DNA of 64,000 nucleotides from Thauera sp. (GTDB lineage Bacteria; Pseudomonadota; Gammaproteobacteria; Burkholderiales; Rhodocyclaceae): assembly GCA_024235615.1 (NCBI GenBank), contig JACKMB010000001.1, positions 62,001-126,000 on the forward strand. Direction: 5' to 3'. The notes beneath the pieces were generated by a model that worked only from the letters and a program-made list of their open reading frames with translations, searched no databases and was not told the DNA's origin. Every line of letters starts with the position of its first letter. Within the stretch, counting starts at the first letter, position 1. Made by a program: the position numbers and the translations under genes. This document shows positions 8,626-17,683 of the stretch, in pieces.

Positions 8626-10707
8626 ATGCACGCCGATCGCATGCCCCTGAACTACTCTTCCGAACACTTCCTGAACCGCGAGCTCTCGCTGCTGCAATTC
8701 CAGCGCCGCGTGCTGGCCCAGGCCGCCGACCCCACCGTTCCGCTGCTCGAACGCCTGCGCTTCCTGTGCATCGTGTCGAGCAACCTCGACGAATTCTTCG
8801 AGATCCGCGTCTCCGGCATCAAGGAGCAGCTCCGAATCGGCAGCCGCAAGTCGGGCGAGGACGGCATCGCGCCCGCCGAACTGCTCGAGCGGGTGAGCGA
8901 CGAGGTGCACGAGATCATCTCCGAGCAGTACCAGCTGCTCAACGGCGACATTCTCCCCGCGCTGGAGAAGGAAGGCGTGGTCTTCCCGCGCCGCAGCCTG
9001 TGGACCGAGGCCCAGCGCGCGTGGATCCACGACTACTTCATGCGCGAGGTCATGCCGGTGCTGACGCCGATCGGGCTGGACCCGGCGCACCCCTTCCCGC
9101 GCGTGCTCAACAAGAGCCTGAACTTCGCCGTCGAGCTCGAGGGCCGCGACGCCTTCGGGCGCGACTCGGGCGCGGCGATCGTGCAGGCGCCGCGTGCGCT
9201 GCCGCGCGTGATCCGCCTGCCGCGCGAGCTGTGCGAGCAGGAGTACGGCTTCGTGTTCCTGTCCTCGGTGCTGCACGCCCATGTCGGCGAGCTGTTCTCG
9301 GGCATGAACGTGCTCGGCTGCTACCAGTTCCGGGTCACCCGCAACTCCGACCTCTTCGTCGACGAGGAGGAGGTCAAGGACCTGCGCACCTCGCTCAAGG
9401 GCGAGCTGCAGCAGCGCCACTTCGGCGACGCGGTGCGGCTCGAGGTGGCCGACAACTGCTCCGAGGAGATGGCGGGCTTCCTGCTCCAGCACTTCCATCT
9501 GACCCCCGACGACCTCTATCGCACGCCCGGCATCGTCAACCTGGTGCGCCTGATGCAGGTCCCCGACTGGGTCGAGCGTCCGGACCTCAAATACAGCCCC
9601 TTCGTGCCCGGTCTGCCCAAGGTGCTCGACAAGCGCCGCCAGGTGTTCACCGCGATCCGCGGTGGCGACATCCTCCTCCACCACCCCTTCCAGAGCTTCG
9701 CCCCGGTGATCGAGATGCTGCGCGCTGCGGCCGATGACCCGCAGGTGCTGGCGATCAAGATGACCGTGTACCGCACCGGCACCGACTCGGTGCTGATGGA
9801 ACACCTCGCGCGCGCCGCGCAGAAGGGCAAGGAGGTCACCGTTGTGCTGGAGCTGATGGCGCGCTTCGACGAGGAGGCCAACATCACCCTGGCCAACCGC
9901 CTCGAAGAGGTCGGCGCCCACGTCGTCTATGGCGTGTTCGGCTACAAGACCCACGCCAAGCTGCTGATGATCGTGCGCCGCGAGGAAGACGGCCTGCGCC
10001 GCTACGTGCACATGGGCACCGGCAACTACCACCCGCGCACGACGCGCTTCTACACCGACTTCGGCCTGCTCACCTGCAACCAGGAGATCGGCGAGGACGT
10101 CGCGGCGGTGTTCAAGCAGCTCACCGGCCTGGGCAAGGCCACCGAGCTGCGCCACCTGTGGCAGGCGCCGTTCACGCTGCAGCCGAACGTGGTCGCGGCC
10201 ATCCGCCGCGAGGCCGAGATCGCGCGCGAGGGCCGGCGTGGCCGGGTGATCGCCAAGATGAACGCGCTGCTCGAGCCGGAGACCATCGAGGCGCTCTACG
10301 AGGCCTCGCAGGCCGGCGTCGAGGTCGACCTGATCGTGCGCGGTCCGTGCGCGCTGCGCCCGGGCGTGCCCGGCCTGTCGGACAACATCCGCGTGCGCTC
10401 GGTGGTCGGACGCTTCCTCGAACACCACCGCATCTTCCACTTCCACGCCGACGGCGCCGAGCACATGTACCTGTCGAGCGCGGACTGGATGGATCGCAAC
10501 TTCTTCCGCCGCATCGAGATCGCCTTCCCGGTGCTCGACCCGCGCCTCAAGCGCCGCGTCATGAAGGAAGGCCTGCGCCCCTACCTCGGCGACAACTGCC
10601 AGGCCTGGGACATGCAGCCCGACGGCAAGTACCGCCGCAAGCACCCGCGCAGCATCCGCCGCGCGGCGCAGCTCATCCTGCTGAAGGAGCTCGCGGCGAG
10701 CAGCTGA
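8626..10707 (+). CDS. ppk: Polyphosphate kinase 1
   Basis: Ppk1 reversibly polymerises the gamma-phosphate of ATP into polyphosphate through a phospho-histidine intermediate. The 693-residue length matches the family. The N-terminal domain has LNRELSLLQFQRRVL and SSNLDEFFEIRVSG. The phosphorylated His lies in YKTHAKLLMIVRR, and the second conserved His is in the FLEHHRIFHFHADG stretch, followed by SSADWMDRNFFRRIE. The start was chosen at the ATG 8 bp after an ACAGGAA ribosome site; an upstream GTG (8599) lacks one. It is divergent from ppx. Confidence 0.95.
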   Translation: MHADRMPLNYSSEHFLNRELSLLQFQRRVLAQAADPTVPLLERLRFLCIVSSNLDEFFEIRVSGIKEQLRIGSRKSGEDGIAPAELLERVSDEVHEIISEQYQLLNGDILPALEKEGVVFPRRSLWTEAQRAWIHDYFMREVMPVLTPIGLDPAHPFPRVLNKSLNFAVELEGRDAFGRDSGAAIVQAPRALPRVIRLPRELCEQEYGFVFLSSVLHAHVGELFSGMNVLGCYQFRVTRNSDLFVDEEEVKDLRTSLKGELQQRHFGDAVRLEVADNCSEEMAGFLLQHFHLTPDDLYRTPGIVNLVRLMQVPDWVERPDLKYSPFVPGLPKVLDKRRQVFTAIRGGDILLHHPFQSFAPVIEMLRAAADDPQVLAIKMTVYRTGTDSVLMEHLARAAQKGKEVTVVLELMARFDEEANITLANRLEEVGAHVVYGVFGYKTHAKLLMIVRREEDGLRRYVHMGTGNYHPRTTRFYTDFGLLTCNQEIGEDVAAVFKQLTGLGKATELRHLWQAPFTLQPNVVAAIRREAEIAREGRRGRVIAKMNALLEPETIEALYEASQAGVEVDLIVRGPCALRPGVPGLSDNIRVRSVVGRFLEHHRIFHFHADGAEHMYLSSADWMDRNFFRRIEIAFPVLDPRLKRRVMKEGLRPYLGDNCQAWDMQPDGKYRRKHPRSIRRAAQLILLKELAASS

Positions 10708-10785
10708 CCGGACTCGCCCGGGGCGCCCGCCAGGAAAGGTTGCGCGCGCCCCCGCCCCCGCCCCCGCCGCAGCCTCGGCACGCCC

Positions 10786-12996
10786 CTACTTGCGCTGCGC
10801 GTCGATTACGCCCGGCACCTCGCGCACCAGGGTGATCGCGCGCTGCACCTGCTTGATGCCGCCGACCTCCATGGTGAAGCGCATGTAGGCGGTGCCCTTC
10901 TTGGTCAGGGTGTTGACCGCGATCACGTTGAGCTTCTCGCGCGACAGCACCTCGGAGATGTCGCGCAGCAGGCCCTGGCGGTCGCTCGCCTGGACGTTGA
11001 TGTCGACCTGGTAGAGCGCGTTGCGGGTGTCGTGCGCCTTCTCGCCCCACTCGGCCGGGATCACGCGCTCGGGGTGCTTGCGCGCAAGATCCTGGAAGTC
11101 GGCGCAGTCGACGCGATGGATCGAGATGCCGCGACCGCGCGTCACGAAGCCTTCGATCGCGTCCGGCGGCGCGGGCTTGCAGCAGCGCGACAGCGAGGTC
11201 ATCAGCTTGCCCACGCCATCGATGAGGATCTTGTCCTGGTTGTCGCCGGAGCGGCTGCGGCTGCGGCTGACCACGAACTCGGGCTCGGCCTCGGCCGCGG
11301 GCTCGGGCGCGTTGCCCTCGCGCAGCGCGGTCTGCATCGCGCGCGGCCCCACCTCGCCGCGCCCGGCGGCCAGGTAGAGCGCCTCGGCGTTCTTGAAGCC
11401 CAGGCGATCCGCGAGGCCGTCGATGTTGGCCTGGCCGTGGCCGTCGCGCTGCATCTCCTTGGTGACGAAGTTGCGCCCGCGCGAGAGGATCTCCTCCTCG
11501 TCGAGCTGGGCGAAGTATTGCTTGATCTTGCTGCGCGCACGCGAGGTGGCGACGTAGCCCTGGCGCACGTCCAGCCAGTCGCGCGAGGGGCCGCCCTCCT
11601 TGGCGGTGACGATCTCGACCGTCTGCCCGCTCTCGAGCGGCGTGTTGAGCGGCACGAGGTGGCCATCGACCTTGGCACCACGGCAGTGGTGGCCGACGTC
11701 GGTGTGCAGGCGGTAGGCGAAGTCGATCGGCGTGGCGCCGCGCGGCAGGTCGACCACCCTGCCCTGCGGGGTCAGCACGTAGAGCGTATCGTCGAGCGAG
11801 GCGCGCTTGAGCTGCTCCACCCAGTGCGCGGCGTCGGTGACCTCGTCGCGCCACGACAGCAGGTTGCGCAGCAGCGCGATCTTCTCGTCGTAGTCGCCGC
11901 CCTGCCTGGCGCCTTCCTTGTAGCGCCAGTGCGCAGCCACGCCGAGCTCGGCATGCTTGTGCATGTCGAAGGTGCGGATCTGCACCTCGAGCGCGCGCCC
12001 GTCGCCGGCCAGCACCGCAGTGTGCAGCGACTGGTAGTTGTTGCCCTTGGGCTTGGTGATGTAGTCGTCGAACTCCTTCGCGATCGGCTGCCACATCTGG
12101 TGCACGATGCCGAGCACGGTGTAGCAGTCCTTGATCTCGGGCACCAGCACGCGCAGCGCGCGGATGTCGAAGACCTGCGAGAAGTCGAGCCGCTTCTTGC
12201 GCATCTTGTTGTAGATGCTATAGATGTGCTTGGCCCGTCCGGTGATCTCGCCTTCGATGCCCACCGCGGCGAGCTCACTCCTGAGGCGCTCGATCGAGTC
12301 GTGGATGAACTGCTCGCGCTCGACGCGGCGCTCGTCGAGCATCCTGGCGATGCGCTTGTAGGTCTCGGGCTCGATGAAGCGGAAGGAGAGGTCCTCGAGC
12401 TCCCACTTGATCTGCCACACCCCCAGCCGGTTGGCGAGCGGCGCATAGATGTCCAGGCTCTCGCGCGCCACCTCGACACGGGCCTCGCCCGGCAGATCGG
12501 TGTAGAAGCGCAGCGTCTGCGTGCGCGAAGCCAGCCGCACCAGCACGACGCGGATATCCTCGACCATCGCCAGCAGCATCTTGCGCAGGACCTCGGTCTG
12601 CGCACGAATCTCGGGCGCGCTCGCGTTGGTGGTGAGGCGGGTGAGCACGCGCAGGCCGTTGAGCTTGTGCAGGCCGCGCACCAGCGCGGTGATCGCCGGA
12701 CCGAAGCGGGCCTCGATCTCCTCGGCCGGGTCGTCGAGCTCTTCCCAGGCGGCGAACAGCAACGCGGCCATCCGCGTCTCGGCATCGAGGCGCAGCGAGG
12801 CGGCAATCAGCGCGGCGCCGATCGCATGTGTCCAGGTCGGCTCGCCGGTGCCCAGGACCTTGCCCTCGTAGAGGTCGGCGATCCATTCGAGCGCGGCTTC
12901 GATGCGCCCGCGTTCGCCCACCTCCAGGCCGGCGGCAAGCAGATCGATCGGGGGGGCGGTGTCGCCCTGTGAGATGGCGTGGGTGACGGAAACCAT
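10786..12996 (-). CDS. relA: GTP pyrophosphokinase (monofunctional RelA)
   Basis: Synthesises (p)ppGpp during the stringent response. The 736-residue protein has the RSH layout: N-terminal hydrolase-like domain, synthetase, TGS, helical region and C-terminal ACT. Two features make it RelA rather than SpoT. The HD hydrolase motif is lost (LLFAAWEELDD at 79-89 in place of LLHD...ED). The synthetase signature is the acidic ExDD form, EFDDYITKPKGNNYQSLHT, rather than basic RxKD. TGS is visible as YVLTPQGRVVDLP. The ATG before VSVTHAISQ is used; the frame is open upstream without a better start. A separate bifunctional SpoT is expected elsewhere in the genome. Confidence 0.93.
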   Translation of the reverse strand: MVSVTHAISQGDTAPPIDLLAAGLEVGERGRIEAALEWIADLYEGKVLGTGEPTWTHAIGAALIAASLRLDAETRMAALLFAAWEELDDPAEEIEARFGPAITALVRGLHKLNGLRVLTRLTTNASAPEIRAQTEVLRKMLLAMVEDIRVVLVRLASRTQTLRFYTDLPGEARVEVARESLDIYAPLANRLGVWQIKWELEDLSFRFIEPETYKRIARMLDERRVEREQFIHDSIERLRSELAAVGIEGEITGRAKHIYSIYNKMRKKRLDFSQVFDIRALRVLVPEIKDCYTVLGIVHQMWQPIAKEFDDYITKPKGNNYQSLHTAVLAGDGRALEVQIRTFDMHKHAELGVAAHWRYKEGARQGGDYDEKIALLRNLLSWRDEVTDAAHWVEQLKRASLDDTLYVLTPQGRVVDLPRGATPIDFAYRLHTDVGHHCRGAKVDGHLVPLNTPLESGQTVEIVTAKEGGPSRDWLDVRQGYVATSRARSKIKQYFAQLDEEEILSRGRNFVTKEMQRDGHGQANIDGLADRLGFKNAEALYLAAGRGEVGPRAMQTALREGNAPEPAAEAEPEFVVSRSRSRSGDNQDKILIDGVGKLMTSLSRCCKPAPPDAIEGFVTRGRGISIHRVDCADFQDLARKHPERVIPAEWGEKAHDTRNALYQVDINVQASDRQGLLRDISEVLSREKLNVIAVNTLTKKGTAYMRFTMEVGGIKQVQRAITLVREVPGVIDAQRK

Positions 12997-13139
12997 GGCA
13001 CGGATTATCCCACATCGGGCAGAAATCGACCCTCCCCGGGAGGGCTGCCGCGGGTGCTGAACGCGGCCCGCCCGACTTGCATGCGCGCCGCCGGCGGGCA
13101 ATCATCCAGCGCGCGCCCATCCGCTTCTCCGGACTCCCC

Positions 13140-13913
13140 ATGCTCCAGATCCTGCGTCGCCTGCTCGGCATCGCGCCCGCCCGCCCCACGGTGGATGCGG
13201 CGCAATGGGCGCGGGTGGAGGCCCGCCTGCCCTTCCTCGACCACCTCGACCCGACCGACCGCGCACACTTGCGCGAGATGGCGCTCGCCTTCCTGGCCAG
13301 CAAGCAGTTCCATGGCGCACAAGGCCTCGAACTGGACGACGACATGCTGCTGGCGATCGCGCTGCAGGCCTGCCTGCCGGTGCTCCACATCGGGCTGCAG
13401 GCCTACGACGGCTGGGTCGGGGTGATCGTATATCCGGGCGACTTTCTGATCCCGCGACGCATCGTCGACGAGGCCGGGGTGCTGCACGAATACGAGGACG
13501 AGGTGCTCGGCGAGGCCTGGGAGGGCGGGCCGGTGCTGTTGTCCTGGTTCGCCGGCGAGGACGGGCCTGCAGGCATCAACGTGGTCATCCACGAGTTCGC
13601 CCACAAGCTCGACATGGAGAACGGCGGCGTCGACGGCCTGCCCCGCCTGCGCCCCGGCATGTCCCGCCACGTCTGGGCCGAGGCCTTCGGCAAGGCCTAC
13701 GAGGACTTTTGCGCCGAAGTGGACCGCGGCGGCGAGACCGCGATCGATCCCTACGGCACAGAGCACCCGGGCGAGTTCTTCGCGGTGGTCTCCGAGGTCT
13801 TCTTCGAGGCCCCGCTCACCCTGCGCGATCGCTTTCCCGCGGTCTACGATCAACTCGCGCAGTTCTACGGCATGGACCCTGCCGCCCGCGCGGCGCCCAC
13901 CAGCGGAGGCTGA
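13140..13913 (+). CDS. mtfA: MtfA-type zinc peptidase
   Basis: A 257-residue cytoplasmic metallopeptidase of the MtfA (YeeI) family. Its zinc motif is HEFAHKLDMENG (HExxH). The third ligand is probably the Glu in EFFAVVSEVFFE. In E. coli MtfA binds the repressor Mlc and so influences ptsG; whether that holds here is unknown because no Mlc or PTS gene is in the window. The start at MLQILRRLLG matches the family N-terminus; the longer frame to 13077 adds only basic, low-complexity residues. The flavodoxin-like gene follows after 1 bp, so the two are probably co-transcribed. Confidence 0.9.
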   Translation: MLQILRRLLGIAPARPTVDAAQWARVEARLPFLDHLDPTDRAHLREMALAFLASKQFHGAQGLELDDDMLLAIALQACLPVLHIGLQAYDGWVGVIVYPGDFLIPRRIVDEAGVLHEYEDEVLGEAWEGGPVLLSWFAGEDGPAGINVVIHEFAHKLDMENGGVDGLPRLRPGMSRHVWAEAFGKAYEDFCAEVDRGGETAIDPYGTEHPGEFFAVVSEVFFEAPLTLRDRFPAVYDQLAQFYGMDPAARAAPTSGG

Positions 13914-13914
13914 A

Positions 13915-14379
13915 ATGAGCACGCCCAAACGCCTGCTGATCGTCCACCACACCCAGAGCGGCAACACCGGCCGCCTCGCCGCCGCGGTGCACGAAGGGGC
14001 GCAGCGCGTGGCCGAGACCGAGACCCGGCTGCTGCGCGCCTTCGACGCGGGCACCGCCGACCTCCTCGCCTGCGACGGCCTGCTGCTCGGCACGCCGGAG
14101 AACTTCGGCTACATGTCGGGCGCGCTCAAGGACTTCTTCGATCGCACCTACTACCCCTGCGAGGGCAAGCTCGTCGGCCTGCCCTATGCGGTCTTCGTCA
14201 GCGCCGGAAACGACGGCACCGGTGCGGTCCGCGAGATCGGCCGCATCGCCAACGGATACGGCTGGAAGACGGTCGCCGAGGCGCTGATCGTGCGGCGCGA
14301 GATCACCCCCGCCGACCTCGAGCGCGCGCGCGAGCTCGGCGAGGCGATGGCGGCCGGGCTGGCGATGGGGGTGTTCTGA
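13915..14379 (+). CDS. Flavodoxin-fold / NAD(P)H-dependent FMN reductase-like protein
   Basis: A 154-residue flavodoxin-like protein. HHTQSGNTGRLA is the FMN phosphate-binding loop. LLLGTPENFGYMSGALKDFFDR is the isoalloxazine-contacting region common to WrbA-like and multimeric flavodoxin-fold proteins, and the stretch around VSAGNDGTGA is the second flavin loop. It probably binds FMN and carries out a small redox reaction, but the substrate is unknown. It starts 1 bp after the mtfA stop. Confidence 0.82.
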   Translation: MSTPKRLLIVHHTQSGNTGRLAAAVHEGAQRVAETETRLLRAFDAGTADLLACDGLLLGTPENFGYMSGALKDFFDRTYYPCEGKLVGLPYAVFVSAGNDGTGAVREIGRIANGYGWKTVAEALIVRREITPADLERARELGEAMAAGLAMGVF

Positions 14380-14594
14380 GGGCGCGAGGCGCGAGGGGTC
14401 TCGGGCGCGAGGAGCGCTGGAGACGCGGCTGAAGCTGGCTCGAGCGCGCAGTGGAAGTTCACGTTTGCGTTAACCGGGATCGACTTTCACGAAGCGGTAA
14501 CGATCGTCATGGCGGAGTCGATTCACGTGGCCTAAGCTGCAATCGTGTCCGCCGCGGCGGGCACCCCGGTCTTTAATCGAACGGAGGATTGCTT

Positions 14595-15035
14595 ATGGCC
14601 ATCACCTGGATTCTGGTTGCCAACGCCAGCCTGGCAAAGCTCTACGCCAACCTGGGCCCCAACAAGGGCCTTACGCTGGTGAAGGAACTGATCCACCCGG
14701 AAAGCAGACAGAAGAACGGCGACCTGGTCTCGGACCGCGCGGGCGCGAATGGCTCGAACGGCACCGGCGGCGGCTCGATGCAGCCGCAGACCCTGCCCAA
14801 GCAGCACGAGGCCAAGGTGTTCGCACAGGAGCTCGCCCAGACGCTCTACCAGGGCCGCACCAGCAACGCATTCAAGCGTGCCATCCTGGTCGCCCCGCCC
14901 GCATTCATGGGCCTGCTCAATGCCGTCCTCGACGGCCCGACCGCGCAGATGGTCACAGACCGATTCGAAAAGGATTACACCAAGACACCGCAGGACGAGC
15001 TCGGGCAACATCTCGGCTCGACGATCTTTCTCTGA
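14595..15035 (+). CDS. Host-attachment family protein (COG5622 type)
   Basis: A 146-residue cytosolic protein of the family annotated as required for attachment to host cells (Host_attach). It begins MAITWILVANASLAKLY, which fits the typical WVLVANxAxARI opening. A glycine/serine-rich linker (about residues 53-64) precedes the second half, with FAQELAQTLYQGR and LVAPPAFMGLL. A GGAGGA ribosome site lies 7 bp before the ATG. The family name comes from Agrobacterium work; a housekeeping or stress role is equally possible. The frame stays open for 71 codons after its TGA (see findings). Confidence 0.8.
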   Translation: MAITWILVANASLAKLYANLGPNKGLTLVKELIHPESRQKNGDLVSDRAGANGSNGTGGGSMQPQTLPKQHEAKVFAQELAQTLYQGRTSNAFKRAILVAPPAFMGLLNAVLDGPTAQMVTDRFEKDYTKTPQDELGQHLGSTIFL

Positions 15036-15218
15036 GGGAGGACTTTCCCGAAGGCTCCAGACCCGATCAGCCAATGGCGAAGGGCAGCTGCCCGAGCCAA
15101 GGAGGATGTGCTTGACCGAGACCCCGAGGATGCAGCTTTCCTGACGAACGCAGCAAACCTGAACGACATCGTCTCCACTCCGGAGACCGAGGGCACGCGT
15201 AGCGTGGCCCGACCCAGG

Positions 15219-15239
15219 ACGGGGCGCAACGCGCCCCGT
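15219..15239 (+). terminator. GC-rich hairpin, probable terminator
   Basis: A perfect 9-bp stem (ACGGGGCGC / GCGCCCCGT) encloses a 3-nt loop. It is followed only by TCGCCATTCT, so there is no strong U-tract. It lies between the convergent host-attachment gene and manC, and could end transcription from either side. Confidence 0.45.
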
Positions 15240-15306
15240 TCGCCATTCTGACCGACAGGTTCGCGGTTGCCCCCGGCGCAGCAGGGGCGCGGTGCGGAAG
15301 ACGGGC

Positions 15307-16755
15307 TCAGCTCGTGCCGCGTCCGTAGGTGTCCTCGAAGCGGACGATGTCGTCCTCGCCGAGGTAGCTGCCGGACTGGACCTCGATGATCTCGAGCGGG
15401 ACCTTGCCGGGATTCGACAGGCGGTGGGTGTGGCCGAGCGGGATGTAGGTCGACTCGTTCTCCGCGAGCAGGAAGCTGCGCTCGCCGTTGGTGACCTCGG
15501 CGGTGCCCTTGACCACGATCCAGTGCTCGGCGCGGTGGTGGTGCATCTGCAGGCTGAGCTTGGCGCCCGGGTTGACCACGATGCGCTTGACCTGGAAGCG
15601 CTCGCCGGCGTCGATCGAGTCGTACCAGCCCCATGGGCGATACACCTTGCGATGGCTCTGCGTGAGCGTGCGGCCCTCGGCCTTCAGGCGCGCCACGACC
15701 TTCTTGACGTCCTGCGTGCGGTCCTTGTGCGCGACCATCACCGCGTCGGGCGTCTCGACGACCACCATGTCCTCGCAACCCACCGCCGCGACCAGGCGGC
15801 TGCCGGCGTGCACCAGGGTGTTGCGGCAGGCCTCGAAGAGCACCTCGCCGCGCGCGGCGTTGCCCTCGCCGTCCTTGGCCGACACCGCCCACAGCGCGTC
15901 CCAGGCGCCGACGTCGGACCAGCCGGCCGAAAGCGGCACGACCACGCCCTGCCCCAGCTCGGGCGCTTCGGCGAGCTTTTCCATCACCGCGTAGTCGATC
16001 GAGTCGCTCGGGCTGCGCTCGAAGGCGGCGGTGTCGAGGCGGATGAAGTCGGCGTCATGGGTGCAGCCCCCCACCGCGGCCGTGCACGCCGCCGCCATCT
16101 CGGGTGCGAAGCGGCGGATCGCCGCCAGCCAGACCGAGGCCTTCATCATGAAGATGCCGCTGTTCCAGTAGTAGGCGCCGCTGGCGACGTAGGCCTCGGC
16201 GGTGGCGCGGTCGGGCTTCTCCACGAATTCCAGCAGGGCGCGTGCGCCCTCGCCCTCGGCCAGCGCGACGCCGCTGCGGAGATAGCCGTAGCCGGTCTCC
16301 GCGCGGTCGGGCACGATGCCGAAGGTCACCAGCGCGCCCTTCGCGGCCGCCTTCGCGCCGACCGCGATCGCGTGCTGGAAGGCAGGCTGTTCGGTGATGA
16401 CGTGGTCGGCGGGCATCACCAGCAGGATCGGGTCGCCCTCGTCCGCCGCCACCAGCGCAGCCAGGGTGAGCGCCGGCGCGGTGTTGCGCCCGACCGGCTC
16501 GAGCACGATCTGCGGCGAACGTACGCCGATCTGGCGCAGTTGCTCGGCGATGATGAAGCGGTACTCCTCGTTGGTGACGACCAGCGGGCGCGGGTCGACC
16601 TCGCCACCGGGGAAGTCCTTCAGCCGCAGCGCCGTCTCCTGCAGCAGCGAGCGCTCGCCGGTGAGCGGCAGGAGTTGCTTGGGATAACTCTCGCGCGAGG
16701 CCGGCCACAGCCGGGTGCCGGAACCGCCGGAGAGGATCACGCTCTTGATGGTCAT
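15307..16755 (-). CDS. manC: Mannose-1-phosphate guanylyltransferase / mannose-6-phosphate isomerase
   Basis: A bifunctional enzyme making GDP-mannose for exopolysaccharide or lipopolysaccharide. The 482-residue length is typical of the type II PMI/GMP family. The N-terminal nucleotidyltransferase motif is LSGGSGTRLWPASRESYPKQ, with FVEKPD as the second active-site motif. The C-terminal cupin isomerase domain carries the metal motif in QMHHHRAEHWIVVKG. It is in the same direction as, and just downstream of, rfbD-rfbB, forming a nucleotide-sugar group. Confidence 0.95.
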   Translation of the reverse strand: MTIKSVILSGGSGTRLWPASRESYPKQLLPLTGERSLLQETALRLKDFPGGEVDPRPLVVTNEEYRFIIAEQLRQIGVRSPQIVLEPVGRNTAPALTLAALVAADEGDPILLVMPADHVITEQPAFQHAIAVGAKAAAKGALVTFGIVPDRAETGYGYLRSGVALAEGEGARALLEFVEKPDRATAEAYVASGAYYWNSGIFMMKASVWLAAIRRFAPEMAAACTAAVGGCTHDADFIRLDTAAFERSPSDSIDYAVMEKLAEAPELGQGVVVPLSAGWSDVGAWDALWAVSAKDGEGNAARGEVLFEACRNTLVHAGSRLVAAVGCEDMVVVETPDAVMVAHKDRTQDVKKVVARLKAEGRTLTQSHRKVYRPWGWYDSIDAGERFQVKRIVVNPGAKLSLQMHHHRAEHWIVVKGTAEVTNGERSFLLAENESTYIPLGHTHRLSNPGKVPLEIIEVQSGSYLGEDDIVRFEDTYGRGTS

Positions 16756-16792
16756 GAATCAGGTCCTTGCGTTGTTCTGTCTGTCGGCTGCT

Positions 16793-17683
16793 TCAGTCGA
16801 GGATCTCGCGCAGCATGCGGGCGACGCCGTCGCGCCAGTCGGGCAGCGCGAGCTCGAAGCGCTCGCGCAGCCGCGCGCTGTCGAGCCGGGAATTGAGCGG
16901 CCGCACTGCAGCGGTCGGATAGTCGCGCGTGCCGATCGGGGCGATCTCGCTCACCTTCAGTGTCGCGCCGAGTTCGCGCGCCTGCTCGATCACGAAGCTC
17001 GCGTAGCCGTGCCAGCTCGTCTCGCCGCTCGCAGCGAGGTGGTAGGTACCGCCCAGGCCGTGGTTGGCGCGCTCGGCGCGGATGGCGTGGGCGCTGACGT
17101 CGGCGATCAACTCCGCGCCGGTAGGCGCGCCGTGCTGGTCGGCGATCACCGTCAGGCGTTCGCGCTCGGCCCCCAGCCGCAGCATCGTGCGTGCGAAGTT
17201 GCCGCCGCGCGCCGCATACACCCAGGATGTACGCAGGATCAGGTGGCGGCAGCCCGCGGCGCGGATCGCCTCTTCGCCGGCGAGCTTGGTGCGCCCGTAG
17301 ACCGACAGCGGCGCGGTCGCAGCGTCCTCGCGCCAGGGGGTGTCGCCGCTGCCGTCGAAGACATAGTCGGTCGAGTAATGCACCAGCAGCGCGCCCACCG
17401 CCGCAGCGGCCACGGCGAGCACGCCCGGCGCCTCGGCATTGACGCGCTGCGCGCGCTCGACATCGGTCTCGGCCTTGTCCACCGCGGTGTAGGCAGCGGC
17501 GTTGACGATCACGTCCGGGACGATCCGGCGCACCGTGCGGTCGAGGCCGTCGAGATCCTCGAGGTCACCGCGCAGGCCGTCGGCGCCGCCACGGTCGAGC
17601 GCCACGACGATGCCGAGCGGCGCGAGCGCGCGCTGCAGTTCCCAGCCGACCTGGCCGTTCTTGCCCAGCAGCAGGATCTTCAT
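16793..17683 (-). CDS. rfbD: dTDP-4-dehydrorhamnose reductase
   Basis: Last step of dTDP-L-rhamnose synthesis. The 296-residue short-chain dehydrogenase has the Rossmann motif [14 protein letters not shown] at the N-terminus, STDYVFDG with the catalytic Thr/Ser region, and YGRTK as the catalytic YxxxK. The ATG overlaps the rfbB stop (ATGA), showing coupling. The family epimerase (rfbC) and thymidylyltransferase (rfbA) are not in the window. Confidence 0.94.
   Translation of the reverse strand: MKILLLGKNGQVGWELQRALAPLGIVVALDRGGADGLRGDLEDLDGLDRTVRRIVPDVIVNAAAYTAVDKAETDVERAQRVNAEAPGVLAVAAAAVGALLVHYSTDYVFDGSGDTPWREDAATAPLSVYGRTKLAGEEAIRAAGCRHLILRTSWVYAARGGNFARTMLRLGAERERLTVIADQHGAPTGAELIADVSAHAIRAERANHGLGGTYHLAASGETSWHGYASFVIEQARELGATLKVSEIAPIGTRDYPTAAVRPLNSRLDSARLRERFELALPDWRDGVARMLREILD

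Noticed and set aside
6510-9737. A 1075-codon plus-strand frame across ppx and into ppk.
   Set aside because: It runs antisense to ppx and out of frame in ppk, both firmly identified; composition is low-complexity His/Arg/Ala.
10741-10770. C-rich tract after ppk resembling a microsatellite or terminator.
   Set aside because: It is a short CCCCCG run of three to four units with no hairpin and no T-tract; likely composition only.
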